DNA of 64,000 bases from Skermanella mucosa (GCF_016765655.2 NZ_CP086106.1:6160501-6224500), one strand, 5' to 3'; numbered from the stretch's first letter, positions 42,043 through 51,743 are shown. Program-made: numbers and translations. Notes: generated by a model from the sequence alone, not told the origin.

Positions 42043-44805
42043 ATGACCGTCGATACCCGGCCGCGGCCGCATTCGGCACCGGATCCTGGCGGTACCGGCT
42101 CCTCCGACGCGCCGGAGGCCTGGCATGCGGTCGGCGCTCCGGACGCGCTCCGCCGGTTCGGCACGGGCGAGCAGGGGCTGAGCGCCGAGGAGGCCGCCGC
42201 CCGGCTCGCCCGGCATGGGCCGAACCGGCTGACGCCTCCTCCCCGGCGAAGCGCCCTGGTGCGCTTCCTGGTCCAGTTCAACAACGTGCTGATCTATGTG
42301 CTGCTGGCGGCGGCCGCCATGAGCGCCGCCCTGGGCGAGCTGGTCGACGCCGCGGTCATCGTCGGCGTGGTGGTGATCAACGCCCTGATCGGCTTCATCC
42401 AGGAGGGCAAGGCGGAACAGGCGCTGGACGCCATCCGCGACATGCTGTCGCCGAACGCCGCCGTGATCCGCGACGGCCGGCGCCGGACCATCCCCGCGGA
42501 GGAGCTGGTGCCCGGCGACCTGGTCCAGCTCGCCTCGGGCGACAAGGTGCCGGCGGACCTGCGCCTGATCGCCGCGCGCAACCTCCAGATCCAGGAATCG
42601 GCGCTGACCGGCGAATCGGTGCCGGTCTCCAAGTCGGTCGATCCGGTGGCCCCTGACGCCGCCCTGGGCGACCGCACCCCGGCCGCCTTTTCCGGGACGC
42701 TGGTGACCACGGGGCAGGGGACCGGGCTGGTGGTCGGCACCGGCGACCAGACCGAGATCGGCCGGATCAGCACCATGATCGCCGGGGTCGAGACCCTGAC
42801 GACGCCGCTGCTGGCCCAGATGGCCGCATTCGGCCGGTGGCTCACCGTGGGGATCCTGGCGCTGGCCGCCCTCGCCTTCGCGGTCGGTGTCTGGCTCCAG
42901 GGCTTCGCCATGGACGACATGTTCATGGCGGCGGTCGGCCTCGCGGTCGCGGCGATCCCGGAAGGGCTCCCGGCGGTCATGACCATCACGCTCGCCATCG
43001 GGGTCACCCGCATGGCCCGGCGCAACGCCATCATCCGGCGCCTGCCGGCGGTCGAGACGCTGGGAGCGGTCAGCGTCATCTGCTCCGACAAGACCGGGAC
43101 CCTGACCCGGAACGAGCTGACGGTCCGCCGCGTCGTGACATCCGGCGCCGCCTACGACGTGGACGGCATCGGCTACGAGCCGTCCGGCGGATTCACGCCC
43201 GACGGCCGGGCGGCGGATTCCCCGGCGGACCCGGCGGCCGATCCCGTCCTGGCGGAGATCGCGCGCGCCGCCCTGCTGTGCAACGACGCCTCGGTGTCCG
43301 AGCGGGACGGGGAGTGGCACCTGGAAGGCGATCCGACCGACGGCGCGCTGGTGACCCTGGCGCTGAAGGCCGGGCTCGACCAGGCCGGAACCGGCCGGGA
43401 CTGGCCCAGGGTTGACGTCATCCCATTCGAATCGGACCACAAGTTCATGGCGACGCTCCACCGCGGCAGCGGCGGCGCCCGGATCTACGTCAAGGGAGCG
43501 CCGGAGCGGATCATCGAGATGGCATCGGCGGAACGCCGGCCCGACGGCGACGCGCCGCTCGACGCCGCCGAGTGGCACCGCCGGATCGAGGCCATGGCGG
43601 CAAGCGGCCAGCGGGTGCTGGGGATCGCGGTCCGGGACGCCGGCGCCGATCAGGGGACGGTGGAGTTCGCCGACGTAACATGCGGCCTGACGCTGCTGGG
43701 GCTGGTCGGCCTGATCGATCCCCCGCGCGAGGAGGCGATCGAGGCGGTCAAGGCCTGCGCCGACGCCGGCATCCGGGTCAAGATGATCACCGGCGACCAT
43801 GCGGTCACGGCAGGGGCGATCGGCGCCGCCTTCGGCCTGGGCGGAACCCCGGTGCTGACCGGCCGCGACCTCGACCGGCTCGACGGGCGCGGCCTGCTGG
43901 AGGCGGCGCGCACCACCGACATCTTCGCCCGCACCACGCCCGAGCACAAGCTGCGGCTGGTCGAGGCGCTCCAGGCCGACGGCGCCACCATCGCCATGAC
44001 CGGGGACGGGGTGAACGACGCGCCGGCGCTGAAGCGGGCGGATGTCGGGATCGCCATGGGCCAGAAGGGGACGGAGGCCGCGAAGGAGGCGGCGGCCATG
44101 GTGCTGGCCGACGACAATTTCGCCTCGATCGCCCGCGCTGTGGCCGAGGGGCGGACGGTCTACGACAACCTGCGCAAGACCATCCTGTTCCTGCTGCCGA
44201 CCAACGCGGCGCAGGCGATGATCATCCTGGCGGCGATCCTGGCCGGCACCATGCTCCCGATCACCCCGGTGCAGATCCTGTGGGTCAACATGATCAGCGC
44301 CGTGACCCTGGGCTTGGCGCTGGCTTTCGAGCCGAGCGAGCCCGACATCATGCGCCGGCCGCCGCGCAGTGCTGCCGAGGGCATCCTGACCGGCTACATG
44401 GTCTGGCGGATCCTGTTCGTCATGGTGCTGCTGGTGATACCCGCCTTCGGCCTGTTCCTGTGGATGCAATCCTCGGGCGCGCCGCTGGAGAAGGCCCGCA
44501 CGGTCGCGGTCAACGCGCTGGTGGTCGGCGAGATCTTCTACCTGTGGAATGCCAGGGCCATCATGAACCCGGTGCTGTCCGCACGGGGCATCCTCGGCAG
44601 CCGGCCGGTGCTGATCTCCATCGCGCTGTGCCTGGCGCTCCAGCTCGCCTTCACCTACGTCCCGCTGATGCAGGACCTGTTCGGCACCGCGGCGATCGCC
44701 GGGATCGACTGGCTGATCCTCGCCGGCTTCGGCCTCGCCACCTTCCTGATCATCGAGGCGGAGAAGGCCGTGGCGCGGCGGTTCATGCGGCGGGGGAGAA
44801 GGTAG
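42043..44805 (+). CDS. cation-translocating P-type ATPase (P2-like)
   Basis: A 920-residue ion pump. N-terminal cation ATPase domain (about 40-100), actuator motif ALTGESVPVSK, M4 motif AAIPEGLPAVM, phosphorylation site CSDKTGTLTRNE (catalytic Asp about 351), and hinge MTGDGVNDAPALKRADVGIAMG (in parts). C-terminal helices complete about ten transmembrane segments. M6 reads ILWVNMISAVTLGLAL: it keeps the Asn but lacks the Asp that SERCA pumps use for calcium, so the ion is uncertain (PMA1-like bacterial subgroup). Start chosen at 42043 because GTGGAGGACATC precedes it; a longer frame begins at 41986. Confidence 0.9.
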   Translation: MTVDTRPRPHSAPDPGGTGSSDAPEAWHAVGAPDALRRFGTGEQGLSAEEAAARLARHGPNRLTPPPRRSALVRFLVQFNNVLIYVLLAAAAMSAALGELVDAAVIVGVVVINALIGFIQEGKAEQALDAIRDMLSPNAAVIRDGRRRTIPAEELVPGDLVQLASGDKVPADLRLIAARNLQIQESALTGESVPVSKSVDPVAPDAALGDRTPAAFSGTLVTTGQGTGLVVGTGDQTEIGRISTMIAGVETLTTPLLAQMAAFGRWLTVGILALAALAFAVGVWLQGFAMDDMFMAAVGLAVAAIPEGLPAVMTITLAIGVTRMARRNAIIRRLPAVETLGAVSVICSDKTGTLTRNELTVRRVVTSGAAYDVDGIGYEPSGGFTPDGRAADSPADPAADPVLAEIARAALLCNDASVSERDGEWHLEGDPTDGALVTLALKAGLDQAGTGRDWPRVDVIPFESDHKFMATLHRGSGGARIYVKGAPERIIEMASAERRPDGDAPLDAAEWHRRIEAMAASGQRVLGIAVRDAGADQGTVEFADVTCGLTLLGLVGLIDPPREEAIEAVKACADAGIRVKMITGDHAVTAGAIGAAFGLGGTPVLTGRDLDRLDGRGLLEAARTTDIFARTTPEHKLRLVEALQADGATIAMTGDGVNDAPALKRADVGIAMGQKGTEAAKEAAAMVLADDNFASIARAVAEGRTVYDNLRKTILFLLPTNAAQAMIILAAILAGTMLPITPVQILWVNMISAVTLGLALAFEPSEPDIMRRPPRSAAEGILTGYMVWRILFVMVLLVIPAFGLFLWMQSSGAPLEKARTVAVNALVVGEIFYLWNARAIMNPVLSARGILGSRPVLISIALCLALQLAFTYVPLMQDLFGTAAIAGIDWLILAGFGLATFLIIEAEKAVARRFMRRGRR

Positions 44806-44809
44806 CGGC

Positions 44810-44895
44810 GGGATACCGGGGTCAGACCACCATTTCCCTCGATGGTTGCCGTTCGGCGAAGCCTTTGGGAAATGGTGGTCTGACCCCGGTATCCC
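44810..44895. repeat. 29-bp perfect inverted repeat
   Basis: Arms 44810-44838 and 44867-44895 are perfect reverse complements (GGGATACCGGGGTCAGACC at the outer end), separated by 28 bases. It lies between the convergent P-type ATPase and hemJ genes and starts four bases after the former. Elements containing GGGGTCAGACC are dispersed palindromes in many proteobacteria. It probably also ends transcripts in both directions, although there is no T-run. Confidence 0.85.
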
Positions 44896-44930
44896 TCGTC
44901 GGAATCAACGGTCGGTATCCGCGCCCCGCG

Positions 44931-45359
44931 TCAGAACGGCTTGACGATCACGAAGATCACGATGCCGATCATCAGCAGGGTCGGCACCTCGTTCATGATG
45001 CGGAAGAAACGCTGTGGCCGCTCGTTGCGGTCCTCGGCGAACTTCCGGCGCCAGCCCGCCATCATCATGTGGATCGCGGTCAGGCCCACCACGAAGGCCA
45101 GCTTGGCGTGGATCCAGCCCATCTCGAACCAGCCCGGGTTCAGCACCAGCAGCCAGATGCCGAACACGTAGGAGGCGATCATCGCCGGGTTCATGATGGC
45201 GCGCAGCAGCCTGCGCTCCATCACCTTCAGCGTCTCCGACGTGGCCGATCCGGCGGGGGCCTCGCAGTGGTAGACGAACAGCCGCGGCAGATACAGCAGC
45301 CCCGCCATCCACGCGATGATGCTGATGACGTGGAGCGCCTTCACCCAATCGTAGAGCAA
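44931..45359 (-). CDS. hemJ: protoporphyrinogen oxidase HemJ
   Basis: A 142-residue membrane protein with four helices, the oxygen-independent type of protoporphyrinogen IX oxidase. Signatures: WVKALHVISIIAWMAGLLYLPRLFVYH (in parts; first helix, conserved His), GWIHAKLAFVVGLTAIH, and RFFRIMNEVPTLLMI. The best start is the TTG at 45359, giving MLYDWVKALH, which matches the family length; GAGGACCGGGGA precedes it and no in-frame ATG lies nearby except far inside hemH. It follows hemH by 10 bases and shares the haem operon hemE-hemH-hemJ. Confidence 0.92.
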   Translation of the reverse strand: MLYDWVKALHVISIIAWMAGLLYLPRLFVYHCEAPAGSATSETLKVMERRLLRAIMNPAMIASYVFGIWLLVLNPGWFEMGWIHAKLAFVVGLTAIHMMMAGWRRKFAEDRNERPQRFFRIMNEVPTLLMIGIVIFVIVKPF

Positions 45360-45369
45360 TCCCCGGTCC

Positions 45370-46473
45370 TCACTCGGCCGCCAGGGGGCGCTTGGCCTGC
45401 TGCCCGCCGGCGGAAGGCTGCCGGTTGGTCTGCTGGCGGGCACGCTGCGGGCAGCCCTGGAAGCCGTCCGGGCAGATCCGGCCGCCGGCCTGGGAGCACA
45501 TCGCCACCTCGCCGGCCAGCGCGCGGCGCACCAGCCCGGCGAGGCCCTGGATGAAGCTGTCCTCGACGCCGACGGTCGGCACCCGGACGAAATGGGGCAC
45601 GCCCTTCTCGTGGGCCAGCTCGCGGTACTCGACCTCGATCTCGACCAGCGTCTCCGAATGCTCGGACACGAAGGCGATCGGGACCACCACCAGCGGCACC
45701 TTGTCGACGCCCGCCCGCTCGATCTCCGAATCGGTCGAGGGGCCGATCCATTCCAGCGGGCCGACGCGGCTCTGGTAGCAGCTCACCCAGTCCAGGCCGG
45801 GCATGCCCAGCTCCTGGACGATCGCCTCGGCCGTGCGCTCGCACTGCCACTGGTAGGGGTCGCCGCCCTTGACGACCTTCTTCGGCAACCCGTGGGACGA
45901 GAACAGCACCCGCGGCTTGCCGTGGGCCGCGGCCTCCTCCACCCCGCCGCGGATCAGCCGGGCGGCAGCATTGATGAAGCCGGGCTCGGTCGGGTAGCAG
46001 CACACCGTGACCGTCGGCTTGTCGAGGCCGGCCGTCTTGGCCGCCTGGAACCACATCTTCTCGGACGAGGCCGTGGTCGTGGTGGAAAACTGGGGATAAA
46101 GCGGCAGCAGCACGATCCGGTCCGGGTCGAACCGGCGCACCTGGTCGGCGGTCTCGTCGCTCATCGGGTGCCAGTAGCGCATCGCGATGAAGGCCTTGAC
46201 CTCGCCCATGTCGGCCAGCGCCGATTCGATCGCGCGGGCCTGCGCCTGGGTATTCTCCAGAAGAGGCGACTTGCCGCCCAGGATCTCGTAGATCTCGCCC
46301 GCCGGCTTGGCACGCCGCTTGGCCAGCAGATGGGCGAGCGGCGTCCGGAACAACCCCGGGATCCGGATGATCGCCGGATCGTTGAACAGGTTGAACAGGA
46401 ACGGTCGGACGGCTTCGGGGCTGTCGGGTCCACCCAGGTTGAACAGGACGACAGCGATTTTCTGGTTCGGCAT
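45370..46473 (-). CDS. hemH: ferrochelatase HemH with Cys-containing C-terminal extension
   Basis: A 367-residue enzyme that inserts ferrous iron into protoporphyrin IX. Family signatures: VVLFNLGGPDSPEAVRPFL, MRYWHPMSDET, LYPQFSTTTTASS, LFSSHGLPKKVV (catalytic His) and FVSEHSETLVEIEVEY. The C-terminal extension has three cysteines (Cys326, 334, 341; CSQAGGRIC, then FQGC) and another CC pair lies in VTVCCYPTE. Some bacterial ferrochelatases bind a [2Fe-2S] cluster with such cysteines; here this is likely but not shown. Start at 46473 is the family N-terminus; the frame is open much further upstream across hemE. Confidence 0.95.
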   Translation of the reverse strand: MPNQKIAVVLFNLGGPDSPEAVRPFLFNLFNDPAIIRIPGLFRTPLAHLLAKRRAKPAGEIYEILGGKSPLLENTQAQARAIESALADMGEVKAFIAMRYWHPMSDETADQVRRFDPDRIVLLPLYPQFSTTTTASSEKMWFQAAKTAGLDKPTVTVCCYPTEPGFINAAARLIRGGVEEAAAHGKPRVLFSSHGLPKKVVKGGDPYQWQCERTAEAIVQELGMPGLDWVSCYQSRVGPLEWIGPSTDSEIERAGVDKVPLVVVPIAFVSEHSETLVEIEVEYRELAHEKGVPHFVRVPTVGVEDSFIQGLAGLVRRALAGEVAMCSQAGGRICPDGFQGCPQRARQQTNRQPSAGGQQAKRPLAAE

Positions 46474-46538
46474 GGTGGTGAAGCTGGTTGCATCCGGTTG
46501 ATTTGTCCAGTCCCCAATGGGGCCGGGCATGATTTCGA

Positions 46539-47606
46539 TCAGCCTTGACCTAGATCGGGCCAGGATTTGACCAGTGCGGCAAGCTGTCCGACATGCTCGG
46601 GCGGCGTCGTCTGGACCACGCCGTGGCCGAGATTGAAGACGAACGGACCGCCGGACAGGCTGCGCAGGATGCCGGCCGCGGCCTCGCGCATCGCGTCGCC
46701 GCCCGCCACCACCATGATCGGATCCAGGTTGCCCTGCACCGGCAGCTTCGTCTGAAGCTCGGACGCCGCCCATTCCGGCGGCACCGTGGTGTCGAGCCCC
46801 AGCGCCGTGACGCCGGTCGTCTCGGCGTATTCCCGGTACATCGCGCCGGCGCCGCGCGGGAACCCGATCACCGGGACGCCGGGATGCTGGGCGTTCAGCA
46901 ACTCGACCAGCCGCCTGGTCGGCTCGATCACCCATTTGCGGAACTCCGGCGCCGGCAGCACGCCGGCCCAGCTGTCGAACACCTGGACCGCCTCGGCCCC
47001 GGCATGGATCTGGGCCGAGAGATAATCCGCCGTCGTCCGCACCAGCAGGTCGATCAGGGCCTGGAAACCCTGCGGATCCCCGTAGGCGAACCGCTTGACA
47101 TGGGCGTATTCCTTCGAGCCGCCGCCCTCGACCATGTAGCAGGCGACCGTCCAGGGCGATCCCGCGAATCCGATCAGCGCCGTCGTGTCCGGAATCGCGG
47201 TCGAGAGCCGCCGCACCGTCTCGTAGACGGGGGCCAGCCGCTCGTGGAAGGCATCGGTCGACAGCCGGTTCAGGCCGGCGGCTTCCCGGATCGGGTCGAG
47301 CTGCGGCCCTTCGCCTTCCACATAGTCCAGCTTCTGCCCCAGCGCGTGCGGCACCACCAGGATGTCGGAGAACAGGATCGCGGCGTCCATGCCGTAGCGG
47401 CGGAGCGGCTGCAGGGTCACCTCGACCGCCAGCTCGGGCGCGAAGCACAGGTCCAGGAAGCTGCCCGCCTGCGCCCGCGTCGCCCGGTATTCCGGAAGAT
47501 ACCGGCCGGCCTGACGCATCAACCAGAACGGGGGCCTTGCCAGGGTCTCCCCGTTCAAGGCGCGGATGAACAACTTCTGCGAGCTTTCCAAGGTGCGAAA
47601 TTCCAT
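46539..47606 (-). CDS. hemE: uroporphyrinogen decarboxylase
   Basis: A 355-residue cytoplasmic enzyme converting uroporphyrinogen III to coproporphyrinogen III. The signatures [17 protein letters not shown] (about 23-39) and [16 protein letters not shown] (about 145) are intact, with FDSWAG and NLGHGV further on. Start at 47606 ([10 protein letters not shown]) is the usual one. It is transcribed away from the presumed oriC and heads the haem operon; hemE flanks oriC in Caulobacter and relatives. Confidence 0.96.
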   Translation of the reverse strand: MEFRTLESSQKLFIRALNGETLARPPFWLMRQAGRYLPEYRATRAQAGSFLDLCFAPELAVEVTLQPLRRYGMDAAILFSDILVVPHALGQKLDYVEGEGPQLDPIREAAGLNRLSTDAFHERLAPVYETVRRLSTAIPDTTALIGFAGSPWTVACYMVEGGGSKEYAHVKRFAYGDPQGFQALIDLLVRTTADYLSAQIHAGAEAVQVFDSWAGVLPAPEFRKWVIEPTRRLVELLNAQHPGVPVIGFPRGAGAMYREYAETTGVTALGLDTTVPPEWAASELQTKLPVQGNLDPIMVVAGGDAMREAAAGILRSLSGGPFVFNLGHGVVQTTPPEHVGQLAALVKSWPDLGQG

Positions 47607-48046
47607 TCCGAAAGAAGGCGGGGCGGGCGGCTCGGATAGCCTTATCCCCACTCAAGGCCAAGACCCTCTTCTATCCTGATTCTTTTTATAGAAGAAGGGT
47701 GGCTGTGGATGATCCCTGTGGAAACCGGTGATTAGATTTCATCCCCATAATGATCCACAGGCTGTGGGAAGGTCACCAGGATTTGTGGGCCTCTCCCCGG
47801 ATCGTTTGAGCGATTCCACCGGCAATGCTATAGACTCAACAACTCTGGGAGTCATGGGGATAACATGCACCGAATGGAGAGCTGTTCGCGACTCTCACAG
47901 CGACCCATGTAATTATCCGCAGCGGGGGCAGGTCACCGGCATTCCGGGGCATTACGATCACCAAGCGGACGCCATCAGGCATTGTCCCGGAAAAAGGCCG
48001 ACTTATCCCCGGTAATCATCGAGATATACACAGGCTGACCTTTGGC
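47607..48046. other. presumed chromosomal replication origin (oriC)
   Basis: 440 bases with no gene, between hemE and ppsR (the RP001 homologue), the known origin position in Caulobacter and Rickettsia. DnaA-box-like nonamers: TTATCCCCA at 47642 (+) and 47855 (-), TCATCCACA at 47704 (-), TCATCCCCA at 47739, TGATCCACA at 47751 (the Caulobacter-type G-box), TTATCCGCA at 47913 and TTATCCCCG at 48003. An AT-rich stretch CTTTTTATAGAAGAAG lies at about 47682-47697. Five GANTC (CcrM) sites occur at 47678, 47812, 47833, 47849 and 47890. No TTAA-N7-TTAA CtrA box was seen. Confidence 0.8.
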
Positions 48047-48910
48047 ATGAACTCAAGTCTGAAGCAGTTCCACCTGCATCTGGTGTCCGACGCGACGGGA
48101 GAGACGATCAACAGCGTCGCGCGCGCCTGCGTGGCCCAGTTCGACCAGGTCCAGCCGATCGAGCATTTCTGGAACCTGGTCCGGACGACGCGGCAGCTCG
48201 AGATGGTCATCGAGGGGATCAAGGATAATCCCGGCCTCGTGATGTTCACCCTGGTCGACGAGAAGCTGCGCCGCCGCCTGCAGGAGACCTGCCGCGAGCT
48301 CCAGGTGCCCTGCATCCCCGTGCTCGACCCGCTGATCAACGCGCTGGCCGCGTATCTCGGGCTGGAGAGCCAGAGCCAGCCGGGCCGCCAGCACATGCTG
48401 GACGCCGAGTATTTCGGCCGGATGGACGCCATGGACTTCGCGCTGGCCCACGACGACGGCCAGAGCACCTGGGACCTGCACGAGGCCGACGTGATCCTGA
48501 TGGGCGTCTCGCGCACCTCCAAGACGCCGACCTGCATCTACCTGGCCAACCGCGGCATCAAGGCGGCCAACGTGCCGTTCGTGCCAGGCTGCCCCCTGCC
48601 GCCCGAGCTGTCCCAGGTCACCCGGCCGCTGATCGTGGGGCTGACCAAGGACCCCGACCGCCTGATCCAGATCCGCCGCAACCGGTTGCGGCTGCTGAAC
48701 CAGGGCGAGGACACCGACTATGTCGACCCGGAGGTGGTCCGCCAGGAGGTCGCCGAGGCCCGCCGGCTCTACAGCCGCCATGGCTGGGCGGTGATCGACG
48801 TGACCCGCCGCTCGATCGAGGAGACGGCGGCCGAGATCATGATGCTGCTGGCCCGGCGCCAGACCGGCTCGCCCGCCGCCCGCGCCGCCCTGGAGAGCGG
48901 GAAGTCATGA
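48047..48910 (+). CDS. ppsR: pyruvate, phosphate dikinase / PEP synthase regulatory protein (DUF299)
   Basis: A 287-residue bifunctional kinase/pyrophosphorylase that phosphorylates and dephosphorylates a catalytic-site Thr of PEP-forming dikinases or synthases. The N-terminus FHLHLVSDATGETINSVARA and the P-loop-like LMGVSRTSKTPTCIYLANRG (about 152-171), followed by PFVPGCPLPPEL, are characteristic. It is the first gene right of oriC and the counterpart of Rickettsia RP001. It overlaps maf by four bases and opens a five-gene operon to dnaQ. Confidence 0.93.
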   Translation: MNSSLKQFHLHLVSDATGETINSVARACVAQFDQVQPIEHFWNLVRTTRQLEMVIEGIKDNPGLVMFTLVDEKLRRRLQETCRELQVPCIPVLDPLINALAAYLGLESQSQPGRQHMLDAEYFGRMDAMDFALAHDDGQSTWDLHEADVILMGVSRTSKTPTCIYLANRGIKAANVPFVPGCPLPPELSQVTRPLIVGLTKDPDRLIQIRRNRLRLLNQGEDTDYVDPEVVRQEVAEARRLYSRHGWAVIDVTRRSIEETAAEIMMLLARRQTGSPAARAALESGKS

Positions 48911-49530
48911 CGGAGCATCCGGTGTCCCTATCGGAGAATCCCGTCATCCTCGCCTCCGCCTCCAAGGCCCGCCGGACCATGCTGGAACGGGCCGGGGTCG
49001 CCGTCGTCGCCGAGGCCGCCGCGGTGGACGAGGAGGAGATCAAGCACAGCTTCCGTGTCGCCGGCCTGAAGGCGGAGGAGGTCGCGGAGGCCCTGGCCGA
49101 GCTGAAGGGCAAGCGCATATCCTCGCGCTACCCCGGCGTCCTCGTGCTGGGGGCGGACCAGATGCTGGAATGCGACGGCGCCTGGTTCGACAAGCCGGCG
49201 GACCGGGCGGAGGCCAAGGCCCACCTCCAGGCGCTGCGCGGCCGGAAGCACCGGCTGGTGTCCGGCGTGGTGGCCCTGATGAACGGCCAGCGCCAGTGGC
49301 ACCATGTGGACGTCGCCACGCTCACCATGCGCGACTTCAGCGACGCGTTCATCGACCGCTATCTTGACGCGATGGGCGACGCCGTGCTGACCTCGGTCGG
49401 CGCCTATCAGCTGGAGGGGCTGGGAAGCCAGCTCTTCAACCGCATCGAGGGCGACTACTTCACCATCCTCGGCATGCCGCTGCTGCCGGTGCTGGACTAT
49501 CTGAGACAGAGGCGAATCCTGGCATCATGA
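48907..49530 (+). CDS. Maf-family nucleotide pyrophosphatase
   Basis: A 207-residue protein cleaving non-canonical or pyrimidine nucleoside triphosphates in relatives. Signatures: [18 protein letters not shown] (N-terminus), [12 protein letters not shown] (catalytic Asp), and [25 protein letters not shown] (in parts) near the end. It overlaps both ppsR and aroE by four bases, so translation is coupled along the operon. Confidence 0.93.
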   Translation: MTEHPVSLSENPVILASASKARRTMLERAGVAVVAEAAAVDEEEIKHSFRVAGLKAEEVAEALAELKGKRISSRYPGVLVLGADQMLECDGAWFDKPADRAEAKAHLQALRGRKHRLVSGVVALMNGQRQWHHVDVATLTMRDFSDAFIDRYLDAMGDAVLTSVGAYQLEGLGSQLFNRIEGDYFTILGMPLLPVLDYLRQRRILAS

Positions 49531-50369
49531 TCCTGACAGCGAAGGCGATGGTCGCCGGCGTGATGGGCTGGCCGGTCGGCCATTCCCGCTCGCCCCGGCT
49601 CCATGGCTGGTGGCTCGACCGCTACGGCATCGACGGCGCCTACATTCCCCTGGCCGTTCCGCCCGATCGCATCGCCGAGGCCGTCCGCGCCCTGCCGGCC
49701 CTGGGCCTGCGCGGCGCCAACGTGACCGTGCCCCACAAGGAGGCGGTGATCGCGGCCTGCGACCGGGTCGATCCGGTGGCGCGCCGCATCGGGGCCGTGA
49801 ACACGCTGGTGGTGGCGGATGACGGCACGATCGAGGGCCGCAACACCGACGGTTTCGGCTTCATGGAGAACCTGCGCGCCGACCGGCCGGACTGGCGGGC
49901 CGATGCCGGCCCGGCCGTGGTGCTGGGCGCCGGCGGCGCCGCCCGCGCGATCCTGGTGGCCCTGGCCGACGCGGGCGCCCCGGAGATCCGCCTGCTGAAC
50001 CGGACCCGCGGCCGCGCCGAGACCCTGGCGTCCGAGCTGGGCGGACCGATCCGGGTGCTGCCGTGGGAGGAACGCGCCTTCGCCCTGGCCGAGGCCGCGC
50101 TGGTGGTCAACACGACCACCCAGGGCATGGGCGGCCAGCCGGCGCTCGACCTGGACCTCGACCGGCTCCCGCCGGCGGCGCTGGTGACCGACATCGTCTA
50201 TACCCCCCTCCACACCCCGCTATTGAAGGCGGCGCTGGAGCGCGGCAATCCCGTGGTGAACGGGCTGGGCATGCTGCTCCACCAGGCCCGCCCCGGCTTC
50301 GAGGCTTGGTTCGGCCGGGTACCCGAAGTCACGCCGGAACTGCGCCGGTTCGTCCTGGAAGGCCTCTGA
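49527..50369 (+). CDS. aroE: shikimate dehydrogenase
   Basis: A 280-residue NADPH enzyme reducing 3-dehydroshikimate. Substrate motifs [14 protein letters not shown] (about 12-25) and [10 protein letters not shown] (catalytic Lys, about 70) are intact; the nucleotide motif is [16 protein letters not shown] and NRTRGRAE follows. The C-terminal NGLGMLLHQ is also standard. Overlaps maf by four bases (ATGA). Confidence 0.95.
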   Translation: MILTAKAMVAGVMGWPVGHSRSPRLHGWWLDRYGIDGAYIPLAVPPDRIAEAVRALPALGLRGANVTVPHKEAVIAACDRVDPVARRIGAVNTLVVADDGTIEGRNTDGFGFMENLRADRPDWRADAGPAVVLGAGGAARAILVALADAGAPEIRLLNRTRGRAETLASELGGPIRVLPWEERAFALAEAALVVNTTTQGMGGQPALDLDLDRLPPAALVTDIVYTPLHTPLLKAALERGNPVVNGLGMLLHQARPGFEAWFGRVPEVTPELRRFVLEGL

Positions 50370-50382
50370 TGCCCGGGTGGCC

Positions 50383-51033
50383 ATGATCGTCCTGGGCCTG
50401 ACCGGCTCGATCGGCATGGGCAAGAGCACGGCGGCGCGGATGCTGAAGCGGCTGGGCGTCCCGGTCCATGATTCCGACGCCACGGTCCACCGCCTGCTGG
50501 GCCGGGGCGGCGGCGCCGTGCCCCTGATCGAACGGCAATTCCCCGGCACGGTGCGCGACGGCGCGGTCGACCGCCAGGCTCTCGGCGCCGTGGTGTTCCG
50601 CGATGCCCAGGCGCTGCGCCGGCTGGAGGGGATCCTGCACCCTCTGGTCCAGCGCTCCCAGCGCCGCTTCCTCGCGCGATGCGCCGCCCGGCGCGACCCC
50701 GTGGCCGTGCTGGACATTCCCTTGCTGTTCGAGACCGGCGGCGAGCGGCGGGTCGATGCCGTCGTCTGCGTCACGGCGCCGCCCGCGATCCAGCGCGCCC
50801 GCGTGCTCGCCCGGCCCGGCATGACGGCTGAGAAGCTGGCCGGCATCCTGCGGCGCCAGATGCCCGACCGGGAGAAGCGCCGCCGCGCCGATTTCGTGGT
50901 GGAAACCGGCCTCGGCCGGACCCGCACCTTGCGCGCGCTCGCCCGCATCGTCAGATTGGTCACAGGCCGGAGGTCCCGCGTCTGGCCGCCCCGCAGATAC
51001 AGTCCCGTCACGGTGAAGCACTTCCATGCGTGA
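50383..51033 (+). CDS. coaE: dephospho-CoA kinase
   Basis: A 216-residue kinase for the last step of coenzyme A synthesis. P-loop [16 protein letters not shown] (about 6-21), then [12 protein letters not shown] and the lid-region [16 protein letters not shown]. The ATG at 50383 is preferred to the GTG two codons earlier. It follows aroE by 13 bases and overlaps dnaQ by eight. The C-terminus carries an extra Arg-rich tail with no known function. Confidence 0.93.
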   Translation: MIVLGLTGSIGMGKSTAARMLKRLGVPVHDSDATVHRLLGRGGGAVPLIERQFPGTVRDGAVDRQALGAVVFRDAQALRRLEGILHPLVQRSQRRFLARCAARRDPVAVLDIPLLFETGGERRVDAVVCVTAPPAIQRARVLARPGMTAEKLAGILRRQMPDREKRRRADFVVETGLGRTRTLRALARIVRLVTGRRSRVWPPRRYSPVTVKHFHA

Positions 51034-51718
51034 AATCGTCCTCGACACCGAAACGACCGGCTTCGATCCCCTGACCGGCCACCGCATCGTGGAGATCGGC
51101 TGCGTCGAGGCGATCAACTTCGTCCCGACCGACCGGTACCTCCACCTCTACATCAATCCGGAGCGCGACATGCCGCCGGAGGCCTTCGCGGTCCATGGCC
51201 TGTCGGAGGAGTTCCTGAGGGACAAGCCGGTCTTCGCCGAGATCTGCGGCCAGTTCCTCGACTTCATCGGCGATTCGCGGCTGGTCATCCACAATGCCGA
51301 ATTCGACATGCGGTTCATCAATGCCGAGCTGAAGCGGCTCGGCATCCCGACGTTGCCGATGAGCCGCGCGCTCGACACCGTGCAGATGGCGCGCCGCAAG
51401 TTCCCCGGCGCCCCCGCCAGCCTGGACGCGCTGTGCCGGCGCTTCAACATCGACAATTCCAACCGCACGCTCCACGGCGCGCTGCTCGACGCCCAGCTCC
51501 TGGGCGAAGTCTATCTGGAGCTCCAGGGCGGCCGGCAGCCCGACCTCGTGCTCGCCGGCAACCGGCGCGGCGCCGGCGGCGATGGGGAAGGCCCGGTCAG
51601 GATCGAGCGCGTCCGCCGCGACCCGCGCCCCCATGCCCCGACCGAGGCGGAGCTGGAGGCCCACGGCGCCCTGCTCAAGCAGCTCAAGAACCCGATGTGG
51701 CTGGCCGGCGCGTCCTGA
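51026..51718 (+). CDS. dnaQ: DNA polymerase III epsilon subunit (3'-5' proofreading exonuclease)
   Basis: A 230-residue proofreading subunit. DEDDh exonuclease motifs: Exo [15 protein letters not shown] (Asp6, Glu8), Exo [14 protein letters not shown], Exo [21 protein letters not shown] with His and Asp. The C-terminal tail after about 185 binds the polymerase subunit in relatives. Last gene of the oriC-proximal operon, overlapping coaE. Confidence 0.94.
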   Translation: MREIVLDTETTGFDPLTGHRIVEIGCVEAINFVPTDRYLHLYINPERDMPPEAFAVHGLSEEFLRDKPVFAEICGQFLDFIGDSRLVIHNAEFDMRFINAELKRLGIPTLPMSRALDTVQMARRKFPGAPASLDALCRRFNIDNSNRTLHGALLDAQLLGEVYLELQGGRQPDLVLAGNRRGAGGDGEGPVRIERVRRDPRPHAPTEAELEAHGALLKQLKNPMWLAGAS

Positions 51719-51743
51719 CCGGGAACTGGATTTCCGGAACCTC

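Noticed and set aside
45370-47661. A single 763-residue frame covering hemH and part of hemE, suggesting a fusion
   Set aside because: Only the last 367 residues are HemH; the rest reads antisense-like frame over hemE, which has its own intact frame, start and motifs.
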